Shown: positions 49,927 through 62,270 of the stretch, piece by piece
Numbering within the stretch: position 1 is the first letter of the stretch
How the letters are laid out: every line of letters starts with the position of its first letter
Source: Eopsaltria australis
Lineage: Eukaryota; Chordata; Aves; Passeriformes; Petroicidae
DNA: 64,000 nt
Assembly: GCA_034509425.1 (NCBI GenBank)
Contig: JAVTVJ010000458.1
Location: 1,488,001-1,552,000, forward strand
Direction: 5' to 3'
Translations under genes and position numbers: made by a program
The notes under the pieces: model-generated
Told to the model about the DNA's origin: nothing
The model's database searches: none
What the model saw: the letters and a program-made list of their open reading frames with translations, nothing else

Positions 49927-50162
49927 GGCTTTAAAGTGCCAGAGGGCAGGGTTGGACGGGATATTGAGATGGAATTGTTTCCTGGGAGGGTGGGGAAGGG
50001 CTGGGATGGAATTCCCAGAGCAGCTGTAGCTGTCTCTGGATCCCTGGCAGTGCCCAAATCCAGGCTGGACATTGGGGCTTGGAGCAGCCTGGGACAGTGG
50101 GAGGTGTCCCGCTGGATGATCTTTAAGCTCCTTTCCAACCCAAACCATTCCAAGGCTCTGGA
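49927..50162 (+). mobile_element. CR1 LINE, 5'-truncated 3' end
   Basis: Recognised by ggctttaaa, a cccagagcagctgtagctgtc stretch (CR1 cccagagaggttgtgg), ccctggcagtgcccaaatccaggctgga, ggggcttggagcagcctggg, cagtgggaggtgtccc, gatgatctttaagctcctttc and ccaacccaaaccattcca. These occur in consensus order to the element's 3' terminus. It is more diverged than the 16.7-kb copy and non-functional. The 5' boundary is uncertain. Confidence 0.92.
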
Positions 50163-53100
50163 TGTCATGGAATGAACAGAGCCATGTGAGAATTCACACA
50201 CACTCTGTACCTGCTGGGACAGAGCACAGGTTCCTGCTTCAGGTGCTCTTGGTTTTAGAGTCATGCAGTTGTTCTCAGGCAGAATTCTGTTCTCTATTAT
50301 TAATGAAAAGCTGACTGAATTTACGTGTGATCTGCTGCATACAGTGTATAAATATTCTCCATATTGGTTTTTTTACCCATTTTTTAAAATAGGATGTGTA
50401 ACAAAAATTATATGAAGACTTCAGTACATCAAAAGATGTCAATATATGAACCAGGTGCATTCTATAGTACAATAAAAATAGATAAAATTCAGTGCAGATC
50501 AAAGAAATGTCATAAGCTATTGCTACATTTCAGAAGTAAACATTACTTAAAAATTTATTAAAATACATCAAAATTATTTCAAGGCATAATTTGGAAGAGA
50601 ACTTTATATGATCTGCATTTGATTTTTATGGAATTTTAAGAATAAAGGCAATTTTTCTCGAGAGAGTCCGTTATTTGTAGAAACATGGTCTCTGTATGAC
50701 AGAAAATTCTACTGCAACCATAAAGTTAAAGGAAACAGAAAATATAGGAAACCAAAATTGCTTTAATGACCTCTGCTTGGTTGCCTTGCCTTTTTTTTTT
50801 TCCTTTGTTTTCCATGTTCTTTTTCCTTTTTATGGGAGGTTAGTTGCTTGAAATTTAAATATTAGATTTATAAATCAGATTGTGAGGAACAGGAGGAGAG
50901 GCTGAACTTTATGGGTGATTTAAAGGTCCTTTTTCCCCCATTATTTTTATTTATATGCATATACATATATTCCAAACTTCTAATTGCTGAAGTGTTGCTA
51001 AGTAAGCAAATCGTGGTTGATTTAATGGTCTCCATGTGATATTTTCCCTCTCCTGTTGCTGTGGTCATGAAGTGGGGGAAGGATTTCATGGGCAGCTGGT
51101 GACAGCCCCACTGCTGAGCGTGTGTGACACAGGAGCAGGGCACAGCCTGTCCCCCAGGAGCCCTGGCCTGGGGTCACACCCCAGACAAAACAGACCTGGA
51201 TATTCTTGGTTTTACCCAGAAACAGGGCTTTCCTACCCAATATTTTGAAATATATATATATATAGCAAGAGAGCCAATTTTGATTTAGTTTATTTGACGT
51301 GTTCTCCATTTCTCTTTGGAGCAGTGCAGCAGGGCAAATTTGTTAATTTTAAGTGTTTTCTAAAATACCTCAGTATCAATTTTTGATATTCATTTTGATG
51401 CTTACATTATTCCTTTGGTTTTGTCTTGACTCTTCTTCTCTGACAGGTGTTGTCTGATTTTCAGCACTGCGTCTGGTCTTGCTCATGAATCTCCGAACTG
51501 CCCATCCTCCCTGGAGAGGAGGGTTCTGGGCTGTGCAGCCAGCGCTGGCTGAGGTTTGGGCAGGAGAATTGTGTGTTTTAGAGCTCTGGAGTTTTATCAG
51601 CTCCTTCCTGCACATCCCAATAATCCCAGGTGATTTATGGTGCCCTCGTGTATTCTGTCCCTGGTGCACCTTGTACCCAAACTCAAACTTTGGGTCAGTT
51701 CCTGGCTTTTTTTTTGGCCATTAAATTGTGCTTCAAAGTCCCTTCCTCCCTGCTGATGAGAAGTGTAAGAGTGTTCCTTCACGCTTGCATAACCTTTGTC
51801 ATCAAAGCACTTTAGTGGCTTTTATTCCATCACTTTATCCAGCTCTGATGTTTGCCTTCTCCCTTTCTCTGCAGTGCAAGTAGAGCTCGTGGCTAATGTC
51901 CCTTAAATCCCACAGGAACACAATGACCGAGGAGAAAAAAGAAAATTCTGATATTTTTTAGCTTCCTGACCCAACATTTCTCTGAGAACAGAGAGGCAAA
52001 AGAAGATATCAGTGTTGGCAGACTTGTGATCACTGATGGTTAGAGGGTAAGGAAGCAGAAAAGCTATTTTTGTGGTGGAGGCTGCTGACCAGGGCTTCAG
52101 TAGCTGCAGGAATCATAGCTGGAGGTTTAAATAAGCCTTTGCTTTTTTAAAAAAAGTCAATGGCTGTTAAGGGCGTTGAAATTGAAAATTGACAAAGCCA
52201 TTGACTTCCAGAGAAGAAAGGCATCATGAAAAATTCTCTGAAAAGCAGGAAGATTCCAGTTTCAGAACCAGAGGAAAATAATTGCCAAATGAAACTGCTT
52301 ATTCCCTCCTTTGGGGGATCTGAAAGTCTTCCTGGAGGGTCTCCTTGCTGTCAAATTTGCAGCTCCTTTTGGCAGCCTGCTCGGTGCTTTTGAGGAACCC
52401 TCAAAATAGAAATATATTGGCAGGGAAACAGCTGAAACTTCTGGAAACAATTGAATCTTTCAGTGCTGCACTGTTATTTTATTGGATTAACCGTTTATGA
52501 GGTATTTCATGGTAAAAAAACCTGGGCAAGGCAGCGTTGGTGTAACAAAGGGCTGCTGGACGTCCTCAAAGCACAGCAATTTGTAAATGCAGTTTATTCA
52601 GTCCCCTTCCCCAAAAACGCTGGAATCACGTGTGAAAACAGAGTGGGAGGGAGGAAGGAAAGCGAGCTAAGAGAAATTATTTCTTCTGAGAAGTTGATTT
52701 AAATCACACGAAGCCCTGTTAAATGAAGAGAACTCAAACAGAATTATTAGATGTTAATTTATTTAGCTCTGGGTGTACATGTGCAAGATAGCCAGAGCCA
52801 GTCATGTCTCATGGTTTCAACTGATGTTTTCTTTGGTCCTAAAGTTTCGGGTCAGAAAGTGGAATTGTTGTGTTTGGCACAAATTAATGTTTGAACATTT
52901 GTGTCTTTGAGGAGAAACTAAAGACTGAGTAGCATTAACAACTGAAATATGATTTATTTTCACCGCTTGAGGATCTCATATTGAAACAGGTTCAATATTC
53001 TCTGGCAAGATAATGAAGAGATTCACCCTTATGATCTCCTTTTTTTGGTCCTGTTTTCTGACTGGAGATGTTGCACCTCCAGAACAGTTAATCTGGCATT

Positions 53101-54320
53101 TTCATCTACCATTAAACTGTGCATGTCTGCACATTTGAAAAGTTTTAAAAGTCTTCCTGAAGGATAGATGATGAGAGAAGCAAATCCAAAGAATGTAGAG
53201 GAGAATACACCAGGAAAAAAAACTCCTGTTTTTCAAGGCTGGAAGAGGTCAGTGTTTGCTTTGCTTTTGTTGTTTGATGGATGTTGGTGAGTGGTATCTG
53301 CAGATCTGAGTCATCCTTCTCCTGCACATCCGTGTTGTGCACATCAGCTGTGCTGGCTGCAAGCAGGAGAATACCTGGGCTGGATCTCACCCTGGAAATG
53401 TGTAATCTGTGCTCCCTGGAGGGCCAGGAAACCTGACACCAGTGACAAACACTGCAGCCTGAGAGAATTCACAGAGAATTCTCTATTCTGGCATTTTCAC
53501 GAGGAGGTCTCCAGGCTGCTCTGGCACTTCCAGGGGGTTCCTGCTCTGTGACCTGTGTTTCTCACACTGAATTTTAATTTACAGTTTTAGAAGGAGGGAA
53601 TTTTAGAGCAGCTGAGCTTGGATGGGGGCAAAGGTGATGGGGAATGTCAGGGGAGCTGTGGTGTGGGGAGGGCTGGTGTGGTTTGGACAAAAATCCCCCA
53701 ATAATTCAGTTATTTACTGTGATCTGAAGGTTCTGTAGCTGAAAATGTCTCTCTGGATATGTTTGAAAATGTGTCCAGCCAGGGTCCCACCCTCACACAC
53801 AGGAACTGTGCTCTGAGAGCCTTGGATTTTATCTTTCATGGCAGATGCTGCCGTGGCTGAAGGGTTTTTGTTTATCTGACCCCTTTGAACTGAGCAGTGT
53901 TTGTATAAAAAGCTTTTGGATGGATTACTGAGCAGAAGTGGTGCAAGTCCTGTGTCAAGTGCCAGAAATGTGATGGGTTGTGCTTCCCATAGAACAGGTG
54001 TGCTCCTGAACCCCTAAAGGAGGTTGAGGTGAATGGAGGTGTGCAAGAATAAATCCTTTTTTCTCTATCATATGTCAGAAACAGCTTTTCTGTGGAGGAT
54101 GTGTCCTTCCAGAAGTTGTTCAGAATAGTTATGGGAAAGAATGAAAAATATTTGCTCAGGAGACACAGAGTCCAAACTCAATCCCAAGGAGACTGCTTTA
54201 AATCTACAGAGAAATTGCAAGAAAATTGTGGTTTGGGATTTCCTGATTTCTGTTCATAGAGGTGACATTAACACTCATTTGTTGGGTAGTTAATGAATGC
54301 CTAAAATTCAATCAGATCAT
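50163..54320. other. unique non-coding stretch
   Basis: No gene or transposon recognised. Contains a (TA)n run at 51251-51263, a T-rich run near 50791-50802 and a small stem at 53462-53484 (agagaattc/gaattctct arms). Confidence 0.5.
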
Positions 54321-54530
54321 TAATACGCTGGAATATCTTGGAATATGTTGAAATATGTTGGAATATGTTGGAATATGTTGGAATATGTTGGAATATGTTG
54401 AAATGTGTTGGAATATGTTGAAATGTGTTGAAATATCTTGAAATATCTTGAAATATCTTGAAATATCTTGGAATATCTTGGAATATCTTGTAATATCTTG
54501 GAATATCTTGGAATATGCTGAAATATGTTC
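54321..54530 (+). repeat. 10-bp tandem array, 21 units without indels
   Basis: Units of the form gaatatgttg or gaatatcttg follow each other every 10 bases with no length change over 210 bp. The first half is mainly the gttg subtype (54341-54430), the second mainly cttg (54431-54510). Ten bases is about one turn of B-DNA, so the aatat cores sit on one helical face. A minus-strand open frame rich in Phe/Ile/Gln/Tyr is created by the repeat (three units make 10 codons). Confidence 0.96.
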
Positions 54531-54962
54531 CAGTTATACCAAATTTGCTTAATCCCCCCCAGTTCTCACCAACCTGCAGATCTCTTTCTGTGTGTAACTG
54601 TTGGCCCAGGTAATTGAGCTGCATTTGCCTTCTCTGAGAGATGTGTTCTTGTTTTTAATAGAGATAATTTCATCTCTGTGCTGCCCCTTTCCTCCTCTGC
54701 TTCCCAGCAGATTATTTTCCATTTGTTGCTTTATTGCCTCTTTCAAGCCTTGTGGCTTTGCCTGTAACAGATTTGGGGGAGGGTGAAGGTATTTGTTCTT
54801 AGTTTTACAGACCTTTTTTAGGAAATTGCTTATCTTTAGAAGAGTTGCAAATCCAGAAAGAAACTCAAATAAACAGAAAGAAAAAGCCAGTCAGCCTTGA
54901 AATGGTTGAAAGAACTGATTTGGAAATGTAAAATCAAAAATATTTGTAATGCAGGATCTAAT
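54531..54962. other. unique non-coding spacer
   Basis: Nothing recognised. Confidence 0.5.
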
Positions 54963-55084
54963 TTTATAATAGAAATTGTAGAAATAATGGAAAATATTTT
55001 AAAAATTTTAAAAATATTTACCTTTTTTAGTATGTGTTATATTATTACTATAACATCTCTTATTGTTGCTATTTTAATTATTTT
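54963..55084 (+). repeat. inverted repeat, left arm
   Basis: A 122-bp AT-rich arm whose reverse complement recurs at 55463-55575. By hand alignment about 11 mismatches over ~112 aligned bases plus one ~10-base gap (extra A/T bases in this arm), so about 90% identity. Shared blocks include tttataatagaaattgtaga and aacatctctta. Mismatches are mostly transitions. Confidence 0.88.
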
Positions 55085-55462
55085 ATTATTATTTAATTCA
55101 CTGCAGAGGGTTGTGGAAGAAAGAGGGAAGTTTACTCAGGATAGAAGAGTTGTTCCTGAAATAATTTTTAAAAAACTGAACAGGAAAGCACCGACTCCAC
55201 CAGAAGTGCTGGGGGGATGTATCCAGCTAAATTCTGGAAGTGTGGGGCTTTGTTTGTGGTTGGTTGCTCAACCTTCCCTTGGGTCCAGGCTGTCTCAGCT
55301 GCTCCATGGGGATGCTCTGATTTAGGGAACCCTGTCGGAACACACACCCTGAACCAGTCCCACCCATCACTGACATGTAGGAAGTCATTATTTTATTATA
55401 ATTATAATATATATATTATCAATACATAATATAACATATTAATATTATAATAAGTATAATTT
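55085..55462. other. spacer between inverted arms
   Basis: About 378 bases. The first 300 are of mixed composition with no recognisable transposase, exon or RNA gene. 55385-55462 is almost pure A/T with ta/taa repeats. Confidence 0.6.
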
Positions 55463-55575
55463 AAAAATAACTAAAATAGCAAAAATAAGAGATGTTGCAG
55501 CAGTAATGTAATACATAATAAAAAAGGTAAATATTTTAAAATATTTTCCTTTATATCTACAATTTCTATTATAAA
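55463..55575 (-). repeat. inverted repeat, right arm
   Basis: A 113-bp partner of the 54963-55084 arm in opposite orientation. Similarity fades beyond 55575 and inside 55463. No obvious target-site duplication flanks the pair, so a transposon origin is not shown. Confidence 0.88.
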
Positions 55576-56076
55576 TCAAGATAAAATAATAAACTAATTC
55601 TAAAGAATGCAATTTGCAGTGCATGCACTGGAGCCCTTCTTTGCCTTGCTTAGTCAGTCATCATTTTCCTGGTACAGTCCTCCAGGATTTCCTGAGGTGC
55701 AATCCTACAGGAAGCTCGACCCCAGTAATCCTCAATCCTTGCAGACAATTATCCAACATTATCATTGTACTGGGATTAAAATATTTTTTTAATAAATTAA
55801 AAAATGCTGGAGCAGCTCAGGAGTGTTCAGAACGATCTTGCATTCCAACAGTTCTGTAAATCAGACCAAGAACCATCCTGAGAGGAGGAGAACTCCAGGT
55901 CTGCATCCCCTGGAGAGGGGCAGTGAGCGAGGTGGGGTGATTCCATGGCAGAGCAGCCCCCTCCCCATCACCAGGCATCTGCGGTGTGGGATTGTATTCT
56001 GTGAATTGAAAGGGCAGCAGCAAAGCAATCTGTTGTTTGTATAGAAGACAGTGATGGGAAGGAAAGAAAATGCACT
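55576..56076. other. unique non-coding stretch
   Basis: Nothing recognised; GC rises after 55850. Confidence 0.45.
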
Positions 56077-56293
56077 CGAGGGAGTTTCTGCTCCGCTCCG
56101 AGACGCCACTTGAAAAACAAGCAGAGGGAAATGTTTGCTCAGCACGAGGCACAGCAAGGCAGGAGGCTGAGGGTCTCCAACGTGGAGCAGCTCCTCCCAG
56201 AGAGGAGTTCCATTTTTAAAACACCCGACTTTCTGCAAGGATGGGATCTGACAGCAGGACCTGACAGCGTTCCCAGCTCGGAGTGCGGCTCGG
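56077..56293. other. small CpG-rich patch
   Basis: Eleven CpGs in about 217 bases by hand count, with GC above 50% by eye (ctccgctccgagacgcc, ctcggagtgcggctcgg). Near the lower size limit of a CpG island. No exon or TATA element is recognised. Confidence 0.4.
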
Positions 56294-59200
56294 AGGTGAC
56301 AGGAGGAGCTTTTCCCTGTCAGCCTGGGCTCAGAGGTCCAGGCCAGGTCTCCATCAGCAGATGTTGTTACACAGAATAATGGAGTGTTTCAGAGTGAGAA
56401 GGGGACATCTGTGAAGGTCACTTGACTTGAGACCAGTTCTGTTCAGAGTAGTTGAGATAACATTCTGGCTGGATTTTCATTCTTCCTGGTAGCCTGCCAA
56501 TGAAGTCTAATATTATCTGCCCCTCTTTTAATAGTTTCCACTAGATATTTCTGGAAAATATGCTCAAAAATTTCAATTTTATCAAAGCTGGGATGAGTGG
56601 AAGAAGGATGTAGAGGGAAAAAAAAATTAGCTAATCATTGGCTGAAAACAAAATCAGCTAAATCATTTGTAGCACAACCCTGTTACTCCTCAGTTTATTT
56701 CATGCTTGGGCCAGGAAGTCCCAGAAGCACTTGAGGGATTCTGGTTCAATTCCTTTTTACTCTTGTTCATATTTATCTTCCTCAGTGAGGACAAAGCTTG
56801 TAAATCCTGCTCTGGGCTCCCTGGACAGCACCTGGGAGGGCAGAATTCCCAAATGCAGGCACATCACATGCAGGACACAGCAGAGTTCTGTGCTTGGTCT
56901 TACATCCACCTCTGGGACTGCCACGTGTTTGGGTTTTTCTGTAGAACTACTCTTTGCTTAGTGTCTGGAAATCTCAGGAAATTGGAGACTTATTTCCAAC
57001 AAAATAGAACAGAAAAAACCGTCAGGTTAGAAGATGAAGAAACCGAACAGGAGTCTGAGATGAAAAAGTGCCATTCAGACCTCCTGTTGGACAGGTCTTT
57101 TAGGCCCTTTTGAAGAACAGAAAAAGGGATTAAACTTGTATTGTTCTTGTATTTTTCTTGGGTGTTAAAGCAGAACATCAAGGCACTCATGGATGGAAGT
57201 GCTAGAGAAAGAAAATGTGTGTGGTTCAGGGAATGGAAAGAACCTCAGATGATGCAAAATCTGTTTAATGAAGGCAGTGCTCCTAGAGAACATCTTAAAC
57301 TGATGTAATTTAAAATCATGTTAACTGGGCCAGGTGGAGTTGGAAGCCTTGCTTGAGCTGATCTCAGGTTGTGTTTCCCTCTGGTAATATTTTAATCTGC
57401 TGTTATCCTCACTAAAGGATAAGAAGAGGATGAAATGCATTTTGCTCTCTTTTGCTAAAGAAAGAGTTTTGCACCTGTCAGGTTTATTGCTCATGTTTGT
57501 TGTTGCACATTTGCTGTTCTTCCTTAATGGATGGAGCCACTGCTCTCCTGGAAGGCACAACAGTCCCAGGAAAATCAGGCTTGTCCTGGGCTCAGCACAG
57601 CTTTTCTTTGCACCAGGGCCTCCCTGTTAGAGGCAAAAGCATAAGGATGTTCAGTGAGTTTGTGTTCTGGCCTGTAGTGACCAACCTGGCATAAGTAGAT
57701 GAGATGGGCCCTGCATGTATCATTTTTCAGAGGAAGGAATATGAATTTACTGAATGAACTTGTACCACAATTTACATCACCTGATTTTGTGCATGAGAAC
57801 TGTGATTTGCAGAATAATTATATAAGAAGTAAACAACCGTGGGGAACAATGGTTATTATACCCTAATTGTGGAATTCTCAATGGAAGAACTTACTTGGGT
57901 GGTGGGGTTTGCAGTTTTGGTTTGGGCTTATTTATCTATGTATGTTTCTGTAATTCACTTGCATTAAAAAGTTTGCAGAATAACTCATCAAAGACACAGA
58001 GAAACTCCAAATTGATGTCTTATCTTTTCTAGCCCATTGATCATAAAATATGGATTACCTACACAGTAGAGATTTTATCCAATTTTTTTGAAGTTCTGCC
58101 TTGGGGCACCCAGTCTCTCTGGCCTTCTGTTCAACTGATCTGAGATCTCCTCCTGACTAACACATCAGCTTCTAGAACAGTTCGTTCCACAACCAAATCC
58201 TGTAATCCTGTGATATTATTTTGCTGTAGAAACTTGCCAGAAGAATTTCTATTGGAAGAGATATTTGGTGCAGTTATTACAGCCAGAGCCTGTTCTGCTC
58301 CTCGCACGTTGCAGCATCCTTGGAAAGGCTGAGTTGGGCAGGGAGCAATCCCTTGTTTGCCTTGCCCTGATGTGGGGTGGGGTGAAGCCACAGGGCACAA
58401 GGTTGCTCCTTGCTGTGGACAGAGTCAAGAGGAAACAAACTTCTGCTGTGCAAGCTGAGGCAGGAATAAAATAGTGCAGGAAGCCTCCAGTGCAGGGGCT
58501 GAGAGTGCTGAGGAAGCACATGAAGCATTTCACCTGGAGATGGAACAGAGCACGTGGTAATCCTGCAGCCTTGGAAGCCCTGCAGAATCCTTGATTGAGA
58601 GCAAGCCTGGGAATAAGGGAAACCCTGCAAGGATGCAATGGGAAGGCAGTTGTTTACAAATCTCCTTTATTTCTGATCTCTCTCAGTCATTTTTAATTCT
58701 CCCCATACCAAAAATTATTTGTTCTGTTGCGTATCTTCAAAAAAAACCCTGGCATTTGAGCTTAAAAGCTGTTGTGATCTTTTTAGATGTGCTTGTTTTT
58801 AAGAAAAGGTCTAGACGGATTTTTGTCAAAGCTCCAACCAATTTGAGCTCCTGTCAGTGTAATAGGTGCTGACTTGTTTGTCTGTGCTCTCAGTGAATGC
58901 TGCTGTTTAAAATGCCATTTGTGCTTGCTGATATTTTTTTCTGGAATTATGGGGCTAAAGAAATTAGATTTGCAAAAACTGTGGGTTTTGATCTATAACA
59001 TAATAGCCCAGGATTTAAATGTTCCTGTTCATCACTGTTAAATGAATGATGGGTAGATATTGAACACTCTTGGATTTGGAGTAAACAGAAAAATAAAGCC
59101 AAAGAGGTTTTGTGACAGTGTTGTGAGTGCCTTTCTCATTTGTTCTGTACCAGGTGACCCTGAAGGCTGCAGGTCTCCCTTTCTCAATTGTTGATACAGC

Positions 59201-60011
59201 CCTGAAAGCTCCAGCCTGCACAGGACTTTGATATCCCTGCTTTGATCCTGTCCCTAAGCAGTAAACTCTGAGCTGTGTTAGATAACTTCTCTCAAAGAGG
59301 GGTCAACTGCTGAGCAAAGAACTGATTCAGACCATGGAGAGCTGCAGCTGTCCTGTGTTCAGCCTGTTCTATGTTCAGCCTGTTTGACTCAAAGGAACCA
59401 AACAACCCAGGAGTTCCTGGTGATTTCACATTTTTTGGTGCATTTACTGCTGATCCCAAAAACGTTGTGAGATATCTTCTGTTTTTGCAGGCAATATCCA
59501 GAGGTGTGCTGGTTCAGTGCAGTGATTGCTCAGTGTGTTTGGAGGATTAAGAAATTGCTCTCCTGCACCTGTAAACACTGCAGCTTCTGCTCTCCTGGTT
59601 TGCCTTTGCATTCCCATCTCTGGGGACACTTTGTGGCTTCTAAAGGAGATGGGTTTAAAGGTGGAATTTCCTCCAAGATGAGGACAAGGTCGCTGCTCTG
59701 TCCCAGCCCCTCGATGTGAATTGTTCAGCAAAATGTATTTTCTGCTGGAAAAATGCCAGTTATTATGTTCTTCCAGGTCTTGTTAAGTGCTTTAATCACT
59801 GCCCAAATCTCAGCTCTCCTGCTGGGCCCTAGGGAAAGTGTCAGTAATTACAAGAAGTGGGATGGCTCCTGGAGAGAAGGAGAGCTCTTCATGAGAGCTT
59901 TCAGTCTGCAGGCACACCCAGGGTAGCTCAGACAGCCTGGGCAGGTCATTTAGCCCTCCACTGGAAATAACGAGCTGGAGAAGGGACTCAGTTGGGTGGT
60001 CTTTTTAGTAA
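56294..60011. other. unique non-coding stretch
   Basis: No gene recognised. The frame at 56706-57113 (plus, 135 codons) and those around 58250-58640 (minus) have no identifiable domain. 59350-59390 holds a small duplication of a gttcagcctgtt word. Confidence 0.45.
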
Positions 60012-60151
60012 AACCTTTGGAACCCTTTGCCACAGGATGTGAAGAGTTTGCACAGGTTCAGAGAGAACTATACCTATTCTTGGAAGAAAAATAAACCATT
60101 ACAGTCTGCTGGACACAGAAATATTTACGAAGCTCCTGGGCTGCAGATTGT
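60012..60151 (+). mobile_element. old CR1 LINE 3' region
   Basis: Follows the older sauropsid CR1 type: aaacctttggaaccctttgccacaggatgt, then gaagagtttgcacaggttcagagagaactatacctattcttggaagaaaaat (consensus: ..gggttcaaaaagg..ttagacaaattcatggaagaaaaatccatt), then ctggacacagaaatattta and agctcctgggctgcagattg. It is highly diverged, fits an ancient insertion and may extend upstream to about 59960. Confidence 0.8.
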
Positions 60152-61913
60152 TGTCTTGCAGGTGACATCTAATATCTAATATCTTTGTCAGTGAGGGGGC
60201 AGTGAGCTAAATGGGTCAGTGTGGCTGTGCTTCCATTCCTGGTGTGTTTATGAGGGAGAGCAGTGATATCAACATGGGTCTGCCGTATCACAGGTGAGAG
60301 CCTTGGCTGCAAGGTTTACAGTCTGCTTGTGCGGGCTGGACGATGTTTCTGCAAAACATTTCTAAGCTATCCAGCTCTTTGTTCCTCATTAAATGGAATT
60401 TTTGTTTTCTAGTCAACCTTTCCCTTAAGCAAAGAAAAAAAAGAAAAGGTAGGGAGGGAAACTCATGGATGGTAAATAATGGCTTGATGACGAAGCTCAG
60501 TGAATGTGCAGCAGAGCAACTTTGTAATTTGGGAAATAAATGCAATTTTATTATACTCCTGATGTAGAAGGGGCAGGGAAAATGTAAAAGTGAGGACAAA
60601 GAGAAGCAGGGAATTATTTCTTGGAAAGAGGCATAATAGCAATGCTGTAATAGGTGCTCAGAATTTCTTTCCCTGCTGGAGTGTCTCACTCACCTGGTGC
60701 AGCTTTCCCCACGCGAGGAGCCCTCGCTGGGTTTTGTTTTGGGCACTTTGGTGTGTGGGGGCCAGGCAATCCCAGCTGTAATCACAATTATTACCCCACA
60801 CAAGCACTGCTCCCATTAACAGGGCTGGGGCTGGTCCTTGCCCCGAGCTCAGTGCTCGCCCACGATGGTAAAATCAAATCACAGCCACCTCATTACATGG
60901 CACTGCTCCCTTTGACAGAGCTCTGAACACATCAAAATCTCCTTCTTGGAGGTGTATCCTGAACCATGTCCCTTGGAGCCATTCCTGCTAATTTGAGATG
61001 TTCCAGTGTGTTGTGGATGGTCTGGAGATGTTTGGCCTCCTGATCTGCCACCCCTGCCCCTGCACTGCTCCTCTCCCCCCATCCCTCTCTGCTTTCCCAC
61101 TTTCCACAGCCCCCATGCTGATGTTAGAGATTAAAACATCCATACATTCCAGAAGAGAGTTTTTTAGTGGTGTTTTGCTGCAGTAACATTCATTTGTTTG
61201 TAAGGAATGGAATGTTTGATTGTGTTGTTTCTGTTGGTTTAAACTATAGGTTTATGAACATTAGTCATGAGCACAGACCAATTTATCTTATGAAAAAAGG
61301 GAAATAAAATCTTGATAAAACCTTCCAGCTTTCAAAGCTCCTTCTGTTCATTGTTTATGTATGGTTCTGCAGCCCTGGATATTTTTAGATTGGTGCTCCC
61401 ATTGAAACCACAAGTTTTGAAAGTTTAAAGAATGCATTAATATATCTTTATTGAGATCATCTTTGCTCTTACATTGTTCCAGTTTCTTTGCATCTACTCA
61501 TTTGGCAAACTTAACACTTTTTATCTCTTTTGCTCAGCTTAGCATACTTTTTGTTTTCTGTCTTCAGAGATACAAATTTTGGAATGTAATAGCAGTTTGC
61601 AACAATAAAAATAGTTTATTGACTTGGAATGACTGGGAATATGTACCTTGCTGTTTGCTTGGCTAAACTACATCACAGGCAAGTATTTTTCTTTACTTAC
61701 ACTGACCACTTCAGCGTGCTGTTTGCTCAGAGTGCTCTTCTTAAGCTTGAACAGGAGTTTTTTATTTTCATCACCTCCTCTTTGCTTTCCCCAGGAGCAT
61801 TGTTAGCCTAGCAAGCCATGATGATATCAGAGACATTGTGTGCACTTCCTGATGGAGATTTGTTAAAAGAAGTGCCACATACACGTGAAAGCCACCCCGG
61901 TGGGAGTTTCTTT
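60152..61913. other. unique non-coding stretch
   Basis: Nothing recognised. Starts with a short triple of the word taatatc (60168-60186). Confidence 0.5.
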
Positions 61914-62270
61914 GGTTCTCTGTTTGTTTGCTTCTGTTTATTTGGGTCTCTGTTGATTTGGTTCTCTGTTCGTTTGGTTCTCAGGTTCTCTGTTTATTAT
62001 TTGATTCTCTATTTGTTTGGGTCTCTGTTTATTTGGGTCTCTTTTTCTTTGGTTCTCTGTTTGGTTCTCTGTTGATTTGGTTCTCTGGTTCTCTGTTTAT
62101 TATTTGGTTCTCTGTTTGGTTCTCTGTTCGTTTGGTTCTCTGTTCAGTTGGTTTTCTGTTTATTTGGTTCTCGGTTTCTTTGGGTCTCTGTTCGTTTGGT
62201 ACTCTGTTAGTTTGGTTCTCTGTTCATTTGGTTTTCTGTTCATTTGGTTCACTGTTCATTTGGCTCTCCT
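61914..62270 (+). repeat. imperfect 16-bp minisatellite (ggttctctgttcgttt)
   Basis: More than 20 copies of a 16-base unit, ggttctctgttNNttt, with 12- and 20-base length variants such as ggttctctgttt and ggttctctgtttattattt. It is older and more diverged than the other arrays. Stop codons are rare in the unit, so a 230-codon plus-strand frame (61928-62620) appears to encode a Leu/Phe/Ser/Val-rich membrane-like protein. This is a by-product. Confidence 0.93.

Noticed and set aside
49068..50264. Cys/Val-rich and His/Thr-rich repeat frames, up to 203 codons
   Set aside because: Created by the 45/43/41-bp minisatellite and, on the minus strand, the adjoining CR1 tail.
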